Source of the DNA: Candidatus Roizmanbacteria bacterium CG_4_9_14_0_2_um_filter_39_13
Lineage (GTDB): Bacteria; Patescibacteriota; Microgenomatia; UBA1406; GWC2-37-13
Reading direction: 5' to 3'
Length of the DNA stretch: 10,513 bases
Assembly: GCA_002788865.1 (NCBI GenBank)
Contig: PFSC01000066.1
Location: forward strand, 1 to 10,513
A program made the position numbers and the translations under genes. Numbering within the stretch: position 1 is the first letter of the stretch; the number at the start of each line of letters is the position of its first letter. A model generated the notes under the pieces. The model was not told where the DNA came from. It made no database searches and worked only from the letters and a program-made list of their open reading frames with translations. Below, one piece after another: positions 1 through 6,356 of this stretch.

Positions 1-287
1 AAGATGATTTTCAAATTAGCACGGACTTTAGTCACTAATGCGGTTTTCAACCGTTTATTCTTAATTCCACCATGCTTTAGCTGGTGGTTGTTTTAAACAT
101 TTACCTGATCAATTACGGCTTTCGGCATGTACACGCTGTTTTAGCTAGCAATATTCTCACACTTGAATCTGTTTTTGCACTAGTATTGGCAATTATTTTT
201 TACCGTGAATCTCCAAATCTCAAAGAATTGGTTGGAGGCATAATCATCATCGCCAGTGCCATTGGGATGAATCGGGTGGAGAAGTAG
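1..287 (+). pseudogene. EamA/DMT-family permease, C-terminal part, probably frameshifted
   Basis: This is the 3' end of a gene that begins before the window. The frame ending at the stop at 285-287 reads a hydrophobic segment, then ALASN-like and TLESVFALVLAIIFYRE sequence, then a last helix (GGIIIIASAIGM). This matches the final two helices of EamA drug/metabolite transporters, whose hallmark is a conserved P/E-V-F-A stretch followed by a glutamate-ended helix. Such carriers have ten helices and about 300 residues, so a 67-residue product from GTG 84 is not credible. Upstream, this frame is stopped by TAG at 78-80, while the frame starting at base 1 stays open to TAA 94-96. Adding one T to the TTTT at 91-94 would join the two frames through FSWWLF to LNIYLINYGF. 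The gene is therefore either a one-base frameshift pseudogene or contains a sequencing error. Its end overlaps the convergent toxin gene by about 40 bp. The family call is moderately sure; substrate is unknown. Confidence 0.5.
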
Positions 288-663
288 CGCAATGTCTTTC
301 AAGCCATGTGGCGATGTTCTCAAAAGAATATGAATGATTGTCTATCTTCAATGTAAATTCGATAGCTTCTTTTTTTGTAAATTTTAAAAAGTACCCATTT
401 TGGAACAAAAAGGCCGCACAAGACGTGAACGCAGTTCTCTTATTTCCATCATCAAACGGGTGATTGAGTATTAAAGATTGAATCAAAGCTGCGGCTTTTT
501 CAAACAGACTTGGATACAAATCCTTTTGATCAAAGGTTGCTTTTGATCGTTCGACTGCAGAATGAAGCATGGTAAAATCATGCACGTCAGACCGGCCTCC
601 AAATGTTAGGATCATTTCGTCGTGGATGTAGACAACTTGTTCAATAGGCAAATATTTTGTCAT
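247..663 (-). CDS. doc: Fic/Doc-family (death-on-curing) toxin
   Basis: This is the likely toxin of a type II toxin-antitoxin module. Doc-family proteins transfer phosphate (Doc) or AMP (most Fic proteins) onto a target such as EF-Tu. At 138 aa it is close to the usual Doc length of about 125-140. The active-site loop NHPFDDGNKRTAF at about residues 67-79 carries the catalytic His and the Asp, Gly, Asn, Lys and Arg of the HxFx(D/E)GNKR motif. It is closer to canonical Fic than phage P1 Doc, whose loop has D-A-N in place of D-G-N, so the chemistry cannot be assigned by eye. The N-terminus (YLPIEQVVYIHDEMI) is typical of chromosomal death-on-curing proteins. The ATG overlaps the antitoxin TGA (ATGA), implying translational coupling. 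No autoinhibitory S/TxxxE(G/N) motif is evident. The last about 14 residues (rich in P, S and W) overlap the permease end and may be an acquired extension. Confidence 0.85.
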   Translation of the reverse strand: MTKYLPIEQVVYIHDEMILTFGGRSDVHDFTMLHSAVERSKATFDQKDLYPSLFEKAAALIQSLILNHPFDDGNKRTAFTSCAAFLFQNGYFLKFTKKEAIEFTLKIDNHSYSFENIATWLERHCATSPPDSSQWHWR

Positions 664-908
664 TGTGTTTTGGCTAGCTCCTTGAGCATGGCATAGTTTT
701 TTTTCTTAAAATCATCAAGCCAACTTTTAAATTCAGGTGTGATGGCTGATTTTGCTTGCGAATGGGGAGGTCGAAGAGTGATGTGTTGGGACTCGATATC
801 AAAATCGAGTGCTATTTTTTTACCCTCAAAAAGATCCAGCTGTTTTAAAATTTGTTTTGGTATGATCACTCCATGAGAATTGCCGATCTGGATAATATTT
901 TGAATCAT
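660..908 (-). CDS. AbrB/MazE-family antitoxin of the Fic-Doc module
   Basis: This 82-residue protein has an N-terminal SpoVT-AbrB (swapped-hairpin) DNA-binding fold. IIQIGNSHGVIIPKQILKQL at about residues 5-24 matches the IGNSxGVxIPKxxL signature. The C-terminal part (about 55-82, ITPEFKSWLDDFKKKNYAML) is a charged, amphipathic tail of the kind that wraps and neutralises Doc toxins. It is expected to bind the toxin and, with it, repress its own promoter. It lies first in the operon, overlaps the toxin start by 4 nt, and has a 9-bp-arm palindrome 20-42 bp upstream. AbrB-type antitoxins paired with Doc toxins are known, so the pairing is expected. No Shine-Dalgarno sequence precedes the ATG. 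Confidence 0.85.
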   Translation of the reverse strand: MIQNIIQIGNSHGVIIPKQILKQLDLFEGKKIALDFDIESQHITLRPPHSQAKSAITPEFKSWLDDFKKKNYAMLKELAKTQ

Positions 909-927
909 TTATATAAAATAATGAGTA

Positions 928-950
928 ATGTTATAACACTATTATAACAT
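928..950. promoter_or_regulatory. Palindromic operator between the toxin-antitoxin operon and dprA
   Basis: A perfect inverted repeat, ATGTTATAA-cacta-TTATAACAT, has 9-bp arms and a 5-bp spacer. It lies between the divergent antitoxin gene and dprA and covers an extended -10 box (TGTTATAAT) reading toward the antitoxin. AbrB-type antitoxins bind short AT-rich palindromes, so autoregulation at this site is a reasonable inference. Because dprA reads away from the other side, the same repressor could affect dprA. Confidence 0.7.
941..949 (-). promoter_or_regulatory. Extended -10 promoter of the antitoxin-toxin operon
   Basis: On the minus strand this reads TGT-TATAAT, a perfect -10 hexamer (941-946) with the TGn extension. 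No -35 box is recognisable upstream. Transcription would start near 934, giving a leader of about 25 nt. A weaker TATTTT hexamer 6 nt before the ATG is an alternative that would give a leaderless message. Confidence 0.55.
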
Positions 951-981
951 GCAAAGAAATGAATTTCATCATAGATTAGAT

Positions 982-987
982 TACAAT
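982..987 (+). promoter_or_regulatory. -10 box of dprA
   Basis: TACAAT ends 6 nt before the ATG at 994, so transcription would start at or beside the start codon. This spacing recurs at rpiB, the glycosyltransferase, dut and the 9320-9835 gene, which supports choosing ATG 994 over ATG 949. The 949 start lies inside the antitoxin operator. Confidence 0.45.
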
Positions 988-993
988 AGATTA

Positions 994-2097
994 ATGGCAA
1001 TGAGCGATCTTCCATACTACCTCGGCTTCTCATTTTTCCCCGGCATTGGCCCTATACGATTTGACAATCTTCTCAAATATTTTGGCTCAGTGAAACAGGC
1101 GTACGAAGCTCCAAGCTCAAAGTTACAATCGGCTTTGGGACAGTCTCTTGGGCAAAAATTTATTACATTTAGATCGTCATTTGAGTTTGAGGTAGAGTAC
1201 AAAAAAATTACTGACAAGCATATCGCAGTTTTGACGAGAGAGGATACGCGGTATCCTGCTTCGTTTCTCAATCTATCCGATCCACCGATTTGCCTTTACG
1301 TCAAAGGAGAGCTTGCGAGTTTTCATTGGAATGATGAGGAGGAAAACGAGCTCTATTTTGCAGTGGTAGGGACCAGAACCCCAACAGATTATGGGAAACA
1401 GATCGCGACTAAATTCTCTCGTGAACTTGCAGAGGCTGGAGCAATCATTGTGTCAGGGATGGCAATGGGTATCGATGCTGCCGCGCATTGGGCAGCAATC
1501 AGCGCCAAAAGGCGGACGATTGCATTTTTGGGATGTGGGGCAAACGTGATATATCCGTGGGTAAACCGAGATCTGTATCACAAAATCATTGATACGGGAA
1601 ATCTGGTCATCTCAGAGTTTCCTCCCGAAATGACGACACTCAAAGGTCATTTTGTATCTCGGAATAGATTGATTTCTGGGTTGTCACGAGGCATATTGGT
1701 TGCCGAAGGACTCAAAGATTCTGGTTCGCTTATTACTGCACGCTACGCCCTAACCCAAGGGAAAGACGTATTTGCACCACCCGCTCCAATCACTTCAGAT
1801 CAATCTCAAGCTCCAAATCTCCTTCTCAAAGAAGGAGCAAAACTTGTCACTGAAGTTGGTGATATCTTGGAGGAGTATGATTTGAAAAAGCAAATATCAG
1901 TTAAAAATACTCTTAAGAATATTCCCGAAGAACAGAAAAGATTGTTCCAACTTTTGTCACAAGAAGCGTTTACACCTGATGATCTTTCACGCTCATTGAG
2001 CGCTCCCGTCTACCAAATATTGACATTACTTTCCTCGATGGAACTTTCAGGAGTCGTCGAAAAAAATGCGAGTGGGAAGTATCAGATAAAGATATGA
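994..2097 (+). CDS. dprA: DNA processing protein DprA (Smf)
   Basis: DprA binds incoming single-stranded DNA during natural transformation, protects it and loads RecA. The protein has 367 aa from this start, near the family's usual 360-380. An N-terminal helix-hairpin-helix-like part begins PYYLGFSFFPGIGPIRF. The Rossmann-like DNA-binding core follows with VVGTRTPTDYG, VSGMAMGIDAAAH, FVSRNRLISGLSRG and SGSLITARYAL. The C-terminus (about 45 residues, RLFQLLSQEAFTPDDLSRSL onward) fits the DprA winged-helix DML1-like domain. The usual VPG after the last core strand is replaced by APPAP. An in-frame ATG at 949 exists but would place the start inside the operator and add residues without family likeness; ATG 1000 is also possible. 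The gene runs tail-to-tail with rpiB, 3 bp apart. It suggests DNA uptake competence, though no other com gene is in view. Confidence 0.93.
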   Translation: MAMSDLPYYLGFSFFPGIGPIRFDNLLKYFGSVKQAYEAPSSKLQSALGQSLGQKFITFRSSFEFEVEYKKITDKHIAVLTREDTRYPASFLNLSDPPICLYVKGELASFHWNDEEENELYFAVVGTRTPTDYGKQIATKFSRELAEAGAIIVSGMAMGIDAAAHWAAISAKRRTIAFLGCGANVIYPWVNRDLYHKIIDTGNLVISEFPPEMTTLKGHFVSRNRLISGLSRGILVAEGLKDSGSLITARYALTQGKDVFAPPAPITSDQSQAPNLLLKEGAKLVTEVGDILEEYDLKKQISVKNTLKNIPEEQKRLFQLLSQEAFTPDDLSRSLSAPVYQILTLLSSMELSGVVEKNASGKYQIKI

Positions 2098-2100
2098 GAT

Positions 2101-2592
2101 TTACAGACTTTGTGTCGTAGTAGGTGGGTCTGAGTGAGGATCTGAGGACTGTTCGACTGAATCGATTTTTTTGAGCCTCCTGGTATATTTATCTTTCTTG
2201 ACTGGTTGTGTAGAAATGAAGGCGTCTACCATTTCTTGAGCTTTTTCTTCGGATACATTGTCTGCGGCAAGTGAGAGTATGTTTATATGGTCGTTTTCTC
2301 GTCCATGACGTACTTGTTCCTCGTCAAGTCCCATACCACAATAAATCCCCCTATTTCTATTTGTAGCCATACAAACGCCTATTCCTGATCCACAGATCAC
2401 GATTCCAAGAAATTGTTCAGGGTTTTGAAGTACGGCTTGAGCCACCTTTTGCGCATAATCAGGATAATCATCTTCGGGGTCGTGTTCGTAGTTTCCCAGA
2501 TCTTCCACACGAATATTCTGGTCCTGAAGATACTCAACCAGCTTGTTTTTCAGCTCAAATCCTCTGTGATCTGCACCTATAAAGATGGTCAT
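2101..2592 (-). CDS. rpiB: Ribose-5-phosphate isomerase B (RpiB/LacAB family)
   Basis: RpiB interconverts ribose 5-phosphate and ribulose 5-phosphate in the pentose phosphate pathway. The protein has 163 aa from this start. FIGADHRGFELK at the N-terminus, the DYPDYA motif (about 43-48), and ICGSGIGVCMATNRNRGI (about 67-83) with the catalytic-base Cys at 68 are all family marks. The RxHNxxN-like segment is present as RENDHINILSLAAD (about 98-111). It is about 15 residues longer than typical RpiB, with a polar Ser/Pro/Thr-rich tail after residue 145 that has no family counterpart. An upstream ATG at 2608-2610 is rejected because it lies upstream of the -10 box. RpiB and LacA/LacB subunits cannot be told apart fully by eye, but a lone copy argues for RpiB. 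Confidence 0.92.
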   Translation of the reverse strand: MTIFIGADHRGFELKNKLVEYLQDQNIRVEDLGNYEHDPEDDYPDYAQKVAQAVLQNPEQFLGIVICGSGIGVCMATNRNRGIYCGMGLDEEQVRHGRENDHINILSLAADNVSEEKAQEMVDAFISTQPVKKDKYTRRLKKIDSVEQSSDPHSDPPTTTQSL

Positions 2593-2598
2593 AAGAAT

Positions 2599-2636
2599 AG
2601 TATACAGCATTTCAGCCGCTCAGCAACTCAGTTGCT
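2599..2636 (-). promoter_or_regulatory. rpiB promoter with overlapping small palindrome
   Basis: On the minus strand, TATACT (2599-2604) sits 6 nt before the ATG and is directly preceded by TG. TTGCTG (2621-2626), 16 bp upstream, is a weak -35 box. It overlaps a perfect small palindrome AGCAAC-tca-GTTGCT (2622-2636), which could be an operator. The close -10 implies a leaderless rpiB message. Confidence 0.45.
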
Positions 2637-2682
2637 CAGTGAGTTAGGAGACATACCTACTTAATAGCCTCAACGTTTATAA

Positions 2683-2711
2683 TTGACCCGAAATACTAAT
2701 TACTTTATACT
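2683..2711 (+). promoter_or_regulatory. Sigma-70-type promoter of tatD
   Basis: TTGACC (2683-2688) and TATACT (2706-2711) are separated by the ideal 17 bp. The start of transcription would be near 2718, leaving a leader of only about 7 nt before ATG 2725. The TTG of this -35 box opens the longest reading frame of tatD, so that frame start is an artefact. Confidence 0.65.
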
Positions 2712-2724
2712 AACTACTATCTTT

Positions 2725-3687
2725 ATGTTCGACACCCACTGCCATCTTAATTTCAAACGATTCAAAAAAAACCTCGACGAGGTGATTTCGCGTGCTTCTA
2801 AGGCAGGAGTTACCAAAATTGTCATTCCAGGCACCGACGTTACTTCTTCAAAAAAAGCCATTGAAGTTGCAGACCAACATGAAGGTTTGTATGCTGCAGT
2901 TGGGATTCACCCGCATCATGCAGCAAAGTATTTAGAAAGCTCGTTAATAATATCCCCCCTCCGACATAACGTCGGAGACCCCCTTCCTGAAGGGGGAGCT
3001 ATTTCTAGATCTCCCTTAAAAAGGGAGTACCCGAAGTCGAGTCAGGCTCGACGAATGGGGGCGGGATGTTCAGAACAGATCCTAAAACTAATTCAGGATG
3101 ACATAAAGATAATTGAAACATTATTAATTCACCCAAAAGTAGTCGCAGTTGGGGAAGTAGGGATGGATAGACATGTATATGAGGAAACGAAATACAAAGA
3201 TTATTCAGTGGATGAGAGATTTATAAAGATACAGAGAGATTTATTGAGCTTTCAAATTCAACTGGCGATACGACACAAAAAATCTTTGATTTTGCACAAT
3301 CGAGAAGCAAAATCAGATGTGCTTCCAATTTTAGAAAAAAACTGGGATGTTCGTCTGGTTCAACATTCTGTCTTTCATTGTTGTGAAGCAGATGTTGAAT
3401 TGTTAGATTTTGCAAAAAAGCACGATATGTTTATCGGAGTTGATGGCGATGTGACCTATGACAAGCAAAAACAGGACTTTATCAAAGTTGTTCCTCTTGA
3501 GATGCTGGTTGTCGAAACCGATAGCCCCTTCATTCTTCCTGAGCCATTAAAATCGCAACGAAAATACCCCAACGAACCTGCCCATATTAAGTATATTATC
3601 GAAGAAGTAGCGAGACTGAAAGAGATGTCTGTTGATGAAGTGATAAAAATCACAACAGAAAATGGAGAACAACTATTTTCACTTTAG
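2725..3687 (+). CDS. tatD: TatD-family metal-dependent DNase with an internal repeat-encoded insertion
   Basis: TatD proteins are TIM-barrel metallohydrolases with 3'-5' exonuclease activity. From ATG 2725 the product has 320 aa, against about 255-265 for the family. Metal ligands are in place: FDTHCHLN (His 5, His 7), VAVGEVGMD (Glu 144), LILHNREA, VFHCC, and VETDSPF near the end. Between HPHHA (about 62-66) and HPKVVAVGEVG (about 136) the family normally has some 20-30 residues. Here there are about 70, because residues about 75-115 (SPLRHNVGDPLPEGG and onward) are translated from a GC-rich palindromic element. The element keeps the reading frame, and everything after it is conserved, so the gene is probably functional with a surface-loop insertion. 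The loop contains Gly/Pro/Arg-rich sequence unlike the rest. The start is chosen because the upstream TTG is part of the promoter. It converges on the next gene with a 6-bp gap. Confidence 0.92.
   Translation: MFDTHCHLNFKRFKKNLDEVISRASKAGVTKIVIPGTDVTSSKKAIEVADQHEGLYAAVGIHPHHAAKYLESSLIISPLRHNVGDPLPEGGAISRSPLKREYPKSSQARRMGAGCSEQILKLIQDDIKIIETLLIHPKVVAVGEVGMDRHVYEETKYKDYSVDERFIKIQRDLLSFQIQLAIRHKKSLILHNREAKSDVLPILEKNWDVRLVQHSVFHCCEADVELLDFAKKHDMFIGVDGDVTYDKQKQDFIKVVPLEMLVVETDSPFILPEPLKSQRKYPNEPAHIKYIIEEVARLKEMSVDEVIKITTENGEQLFSL
2952..3067. repeat. GC-rich palindromic repeat inserted in frame within tatD
   Basis: An about 116-bp element starts ATCCC(C) and ends GGGAT, and contains four successive hairpins: CTCCGAC/GTCGGAG (2959-2977), CCCCCTTC/GAAGGGGG (2979-2996), CTCCCTT/AAGGGAG (3011-3027) and GTCGAG/CTCGAC (3036-3052). 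Its base composition is far richer in GC than the flanking coding DNA. It resembles the short MITE-like or REP-like elements of many environmental bacterial genomes, which are normally intergenic. No transposase is nearby. Confidence 0.8.
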
Positions 3688-3693
3688 ACATTC

Positions 3694-3909
3694 CTAATCA
3701 CCTCCGTGACTCCAAAACAAAAAATGCATGATCGATGCAAAGAGAAATCCTATCATGTATGAATCCATCGCATACCCGATAAACCCTCCAATCACAAACA
3801 GAGCTACTATCTCTACAGATTGAAATCCAAGGGAGGTTGAAAGCATATTTTGCATGAGCACGATGTAGAATGCTGAGATTGCAATATAGTAATAAATGTT
3901 GAGTTCCAT
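3694..3909 (-). CDS. Small two-helix membrane protein of unknown function
   Basis: This 71-residue reading frame encodes two hydrophobic stretches (about residues 6-24 and 32-66), the second possibly two short helices with a Gly-rich turn (IGGFIGYAMD). It ends in a short polar tail, SHGGD. I do not recognise a family. It starts 22 nt after the stop of the glycosyltransferase on the same strand and is probably co-transcribed with it. A role in the same membrane-linked glycan pathway is a guess from position only. No Shine-Dalgarno sequence is visible. The hydrophobic, membrane-like composition is the main reason to accept it as real, since coding length alone would not. Confidence 0.6.
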   Translation of the reverse strand: MELNIYYYIAISAFYIVLMQNMLSTSLGFQSVEIVALFVIGGFIGYAMDSYMIGFLFASIMHFLFWSHGGD

Positions 3910-3931
3910 AGGTATACGAAATTAAGATGAG

Positions 3932-5134
3932 TTACGCAATCTTAAGGAGTTCTACCCACTCTTTTTGAAACCGTTGTGGATGAAATTCCTGAGCTCGATC
4001 AAAGGCTTTGATACTCATTTTCTCCTGATGAAGATAGTCATAAAAAACGCTCGATATTTTTTGTGCGATTTCTTTTGGGTTGTTTGGTGGAGCAAAGTCA
4101 GCGGCATCTGCCGCGATTTCGTGAAAAATCGGTGTATCCGAAAGAATGCTTGGTGTGCTCATAAAGCCCGCCTCGATATATGAAAGTCCAAATCCCTCAT
4201 CGTGTGAAACGAGAATATTTACTTTTGCCCTTTTGTAAAGATACATGAGCTCAGTGTCAGAGACGTATCCTGGGAAAATGAAGCGATCGTCTCCTTCCGC
4301 GAGTTTGAGAAACTGTTGAAGCGACTTGTTCCATGGATGAGGTTTTACGTGCGCCTTGTTTGTATTACTTTCGCCAAAAACTTTCCCAACAAATACACAG
4401 GGAATATTTGCCATCTTGATGGCTTGTGCTATGTTCGGGAGATTTTTGTTCCACGTGGCATCTCCCACGTATATTGCAAAATCTTTGAGGTTTTGGATCA
4501 ATGGATTTTGTGTCAATGTTTGGAGAGGAATTTTTGAAAATTCAGCCACAGAATGATCATTTTCAGAATGAAATGGATGGTGATGTGCTACAGATTCTTT
4601 TTCACGATCTAGATGAGGGGTGAACATCCTTGAGACGGTAGGGTAGATGACTTGGACGTTCTTTTCGGGAAGTTTATAAGAATGGAGAATATCCCTCTTG
4701 CTTGCGATTGAATCTGTCACTATGAGATCGTAGTTTCGGAGTGCCCATTTATTCAGGAATGTATATATCATTCCTTTGAGGCCAATTGGAAACATGTGTG
4801 GGTACTTGAACGGAACAAGATCATGGATGACGGCGATCTGTTTTTGTGTCAGTCTTCTGATTTTGAGAGGTTTTTGTATCGGATTGAAAAAAGGATTGAT
4901 GAAGACGCTTTGTTTTTTGATTTCATTTATATTTGCGGTAAACTGAAAAAAGAAGTTATCTCCTGGATTTTGGGACTGTGTATTGTACTGAGATACTCCA
5001 GTAGGTGATTCTTCAACTGGATCAGTATCAAGATGTCGAAACGCCTCTTGAAGAGTTTTAAGATATCTCCCAATTCCTCGAACGCGGCTTTTTTCGTCTA
5101 CTGCTGTCGGGTCAAATACAGAAATTACTTTCAT
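3932..5134 (-). CDS. GT4-type (GT-B fold) glycosyltransferase
   Basis: The protein (400 aa) transfers a sugar from a nucleotide-sugar donor, probably to an envelope glycan or lipid carrier. The N-terminal acceptor domain has the VRGIGRYLKTL glycine-rich loop (about 18-28) and the VIHDLVPFKYP strand (about 102-112). The C-terminal donor domain starts with FAIYVGDATWNKNLPN (about 219-234), typical of the glycosyltransferase 1 domain. It includes the E-x7-E motif as EGFGLSYIE (Glu 313, Glu 321), followed by the TPSILSDTPIFHEIAADAADF donor loop. Between the domains, residues about 171-215 form a longer, His-rich, polar linker (HHHPFHSENDH) not usual for the family. It begins a minus-strand unit that includes the small membrane protein behind it. 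The ATG has a -10 box 6 nt upstream. The exact sugar and acceptor cannot be told. Confidence 0.88.
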   Translation of the reverse strand: MKVISVFDPTAVDEKSRVRGIGRYLKTLQEAFRHLDTDPVEESPTGVSQYNTQSQNPGDNFFFQFTANINEIKKQSVFINPFFNPIQKPLKIRRLTQKQIAVIHDLVPFKYPHMFPIGLKGMIYTFLNKWALRNYDLIVTDSIASKRDILHSYKLPEKNVQVIYPTVSRMFTPHLDREKESVAHHHPFHSENDHSVAEFSKIPLQTLTQNPLIQNLKDFAIYVGDATWNKNLPNIAQAIKMANIPCVFVGKVFGESNTNKAHVKPHPWNKSLQQFLKLAEGDDRFIFPGYVSDTELMYLYKRAKVNILVSHDEGFGLSYIEAGFMSTPSILSDTPIFHEIAADAADFAPPNNPKEIAQKISSVFYDYLHQEKMSIKAFDRAQEFHPQRFQKEWVELLKIA

Positions 5135-5140
5135 GAGATC

Positions 5141-5149
5141 ATTGTAGCA
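5141..5149 (-). promoter_or_regulatory. Extended -10 promoter of the glycosyltransferase gene
   Basis: The minus strand reads TGC-TACAAT, ending 6 nt before the ATG. There is no -35 box at the expected distance, so the TGn extension would carry recognition. Transcription would begin at the start codon, giving a leaderless message. Confidence 0.5.
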
Positions 5150-5238
5150 TAGGGGAGAAGGGGGATTAATGGCATATACAGTTTTGTTCTGTAGTCGAAA
5201 CTACTAGAAGTCATTTCAATACCTATGGATATGGATTG

Positions 5239-5318
5239 TCATTGCGAGCCAAACATACTATAGCGAAGCAATCTCAACAGATAGCGGGATTGCTTCGTCG
5301 CTACGCTCCTCGCAATGA
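5239..5318. repeat. Palindromic repeat of the TCATTGCGAG...CTCGCAATGA type
   Basis: An 80-bp element is bounded by perfect 10-bp inverted ends TCATTGCGAG (5239-5248) and CTCGCAATGA (5309-5318). A second nested pair is CGAAGCAATC (5264-5273) with GATTGCTTCG (5288-5297). Sequences with this GCGAAGCAATC core are known as dispersed palindromes in many bacteria. It occupies the 268-bp gap (5135-5402) between the divergently placed glycosyltransferase promoter and the thyA 3' end, where I see no gene. It could form a large hairpin at the end of the thyA message. Confidence 0.75.
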
Positions 5319-5402
5319 TAAATGATGAGGTAATGAAATAACTACTACTATGTGAGATATAGATAATCATATAGAGTATGAACTATATATTTTCAGTGCC
5401 AA

Positions 5403-6329
5403 TTAAACTGCGACCGGAGCTTTTATGGGTGGGTAAGGGTCATATCCTTTTAGTTCAAAATCTTCAATCGAAAATGAGTCTATATCCTTTACTGCAGGGT
5501 TAATCGTCATCGTTGGAAATTTTCGGGGCTTTCTGACAAGCTGTACATGTACCTGTTCCATATGGTTTTTGTATATATGCACGTCCCCAAAAGTATGAAC
5601 AAAGTCACCAAGCTCAAGTCCAGTGACATGTGCAATCATCATTGTGAAAAGGGCGTATGAAGCTATATTGAATGGAACACCTAAAAAGACGTCTGCACTG
5701 CGCTGATAGAGCTGGCAAGAGAGCTTTTTGTCAATAACATAGAATTGAAACATGGTGTGACAAGGCGGAAGCCCTGCTTTTGCCATTTCCTGAATATCGC
5801 TTACATTCCATGCAGAGACAATCATCCTTCGTGAATTAGGATCGTTTTTGATCTGATCTATTACGCGAGAAATTTGGTCTATACTTTCACCTTTGGGGCT
5901 CTGCCAGTGTCTCCATTGTACGCCATACACTGGACCAAGATTGCCCCATTTTTGAGCAAAGTCATCATCATCATGTATCTTTTGGATAAAATCTTTTTGA
6001 GAAAGGGTAGATTTCTTCGCTCCATCTTTGATTAGGGTATTACTTGATACATAATACTGATATGGCCATGCATCCCAGATATGGACGTTATTATCAACAA
6101 GATATTTTATGTTCCCATTTCCCTTCAGAAACCAGAGTAACTCATGAATGATTCCGCGAAGAAAGACTTTTTTTGTTGTAAGTAGTGGGAAGCCTTTGCT
6201 TAGGTCAAATCGAATCTGTCGTCCAAACAGGCTGTATGTTCCAGTTCCGGTTCGATCGTCTTTGTATGTCCCGTTTTCTAGAATGTCGGTCAGTAGGTTG
6301 AGGTATTGATATTCAGGGTGGACTTTCAT
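5403..6329 (-). CDS. thyA: Thymidylate synthase
   Basis: ThyA converts dUMP and 5,10-methylenetetrahydrofolate to dTMP and dihydrofolate. At 308 aa it is of the longer Lactobacillus casei-like type, with the extra segment around residues 92-125. DDRTGTGTYSLFGRQIRFDL (about 24-43) opens with the phosphate-binding Arg. GLPPCHTMFQF carries the catalytic Cys at 190. QRSADVFLGVPFNIASYAL (about 209-227) includes the conserved Asp and Asn that recognise the nucleotide. DPNSRRMIVSAWNV (163-176) supplies the Arg pair from the dimer partner. All key residues are intact. The gene starts 27 nt after the dut stop and is presumably in the same transcript. The gap holds a duplicated TTTCTAA and no Shine-Dalgarno sequence. 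Confidence 0.97.
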   Translation of the reverse strand: MKVHPEYQYLNLLTDILENGTYKDDRTGTGTYSLFGRQIRFDLSKGFPLLTTKKVFLRGIIHELLWFLKGNGNIKYLVDNNVHIWDAWPYQYYVSSNTLIKDGAKKSTLSQKDFIQKIHDDDDFAQKWGNLGPVYGVQWRHWQSPKGESIDQISRVIDQIKNDPNSRRMIVSAWNVSDIQEMAKAGLPPCHTMFQFYVIDKKLSCQLYQRSADVFLGVPFNIASYALFTMMIAHVTGLELGDFVHTFGDVHIYKNHMEQVHVQLVRKPRKFPTMTINPAVKDIDSFSIEDFELKGYDPYPPIKAPVAV

Positions 6330-6356
6330 AAAAATTAGAAATTAGAAATTGCTATA

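Noticed and set aside
661..683. AAGGAG ahead of the toxin start as a Shine-Dalgarno sequence
   Set aside because: It is 14 nt from the ATG, further than usual, and simply encodes Lys-Glu of the antitoxin; ATGA overlap coupling explains translation better.
949..993. ATG 949 as the dprA start
   Set aside because: It lies within the toxin-antitoxin operator, and the 15 extra residues have no DprA likeness; ATG 994 has a -10 box at the spacing seen for other genes.
2683..2724. TTG 2683 as the tatD start
   Set aside because: This TTG is the first part of the -35 box; TatD proteins begin at FDTHCHLN, matching ATG 2725.
5239..5318. CRISPR repeat-spacer array
   Set aside because: There is one palindrome with nested arms, not a series of equal direct repeats with unique spacers; no cas gene is present.
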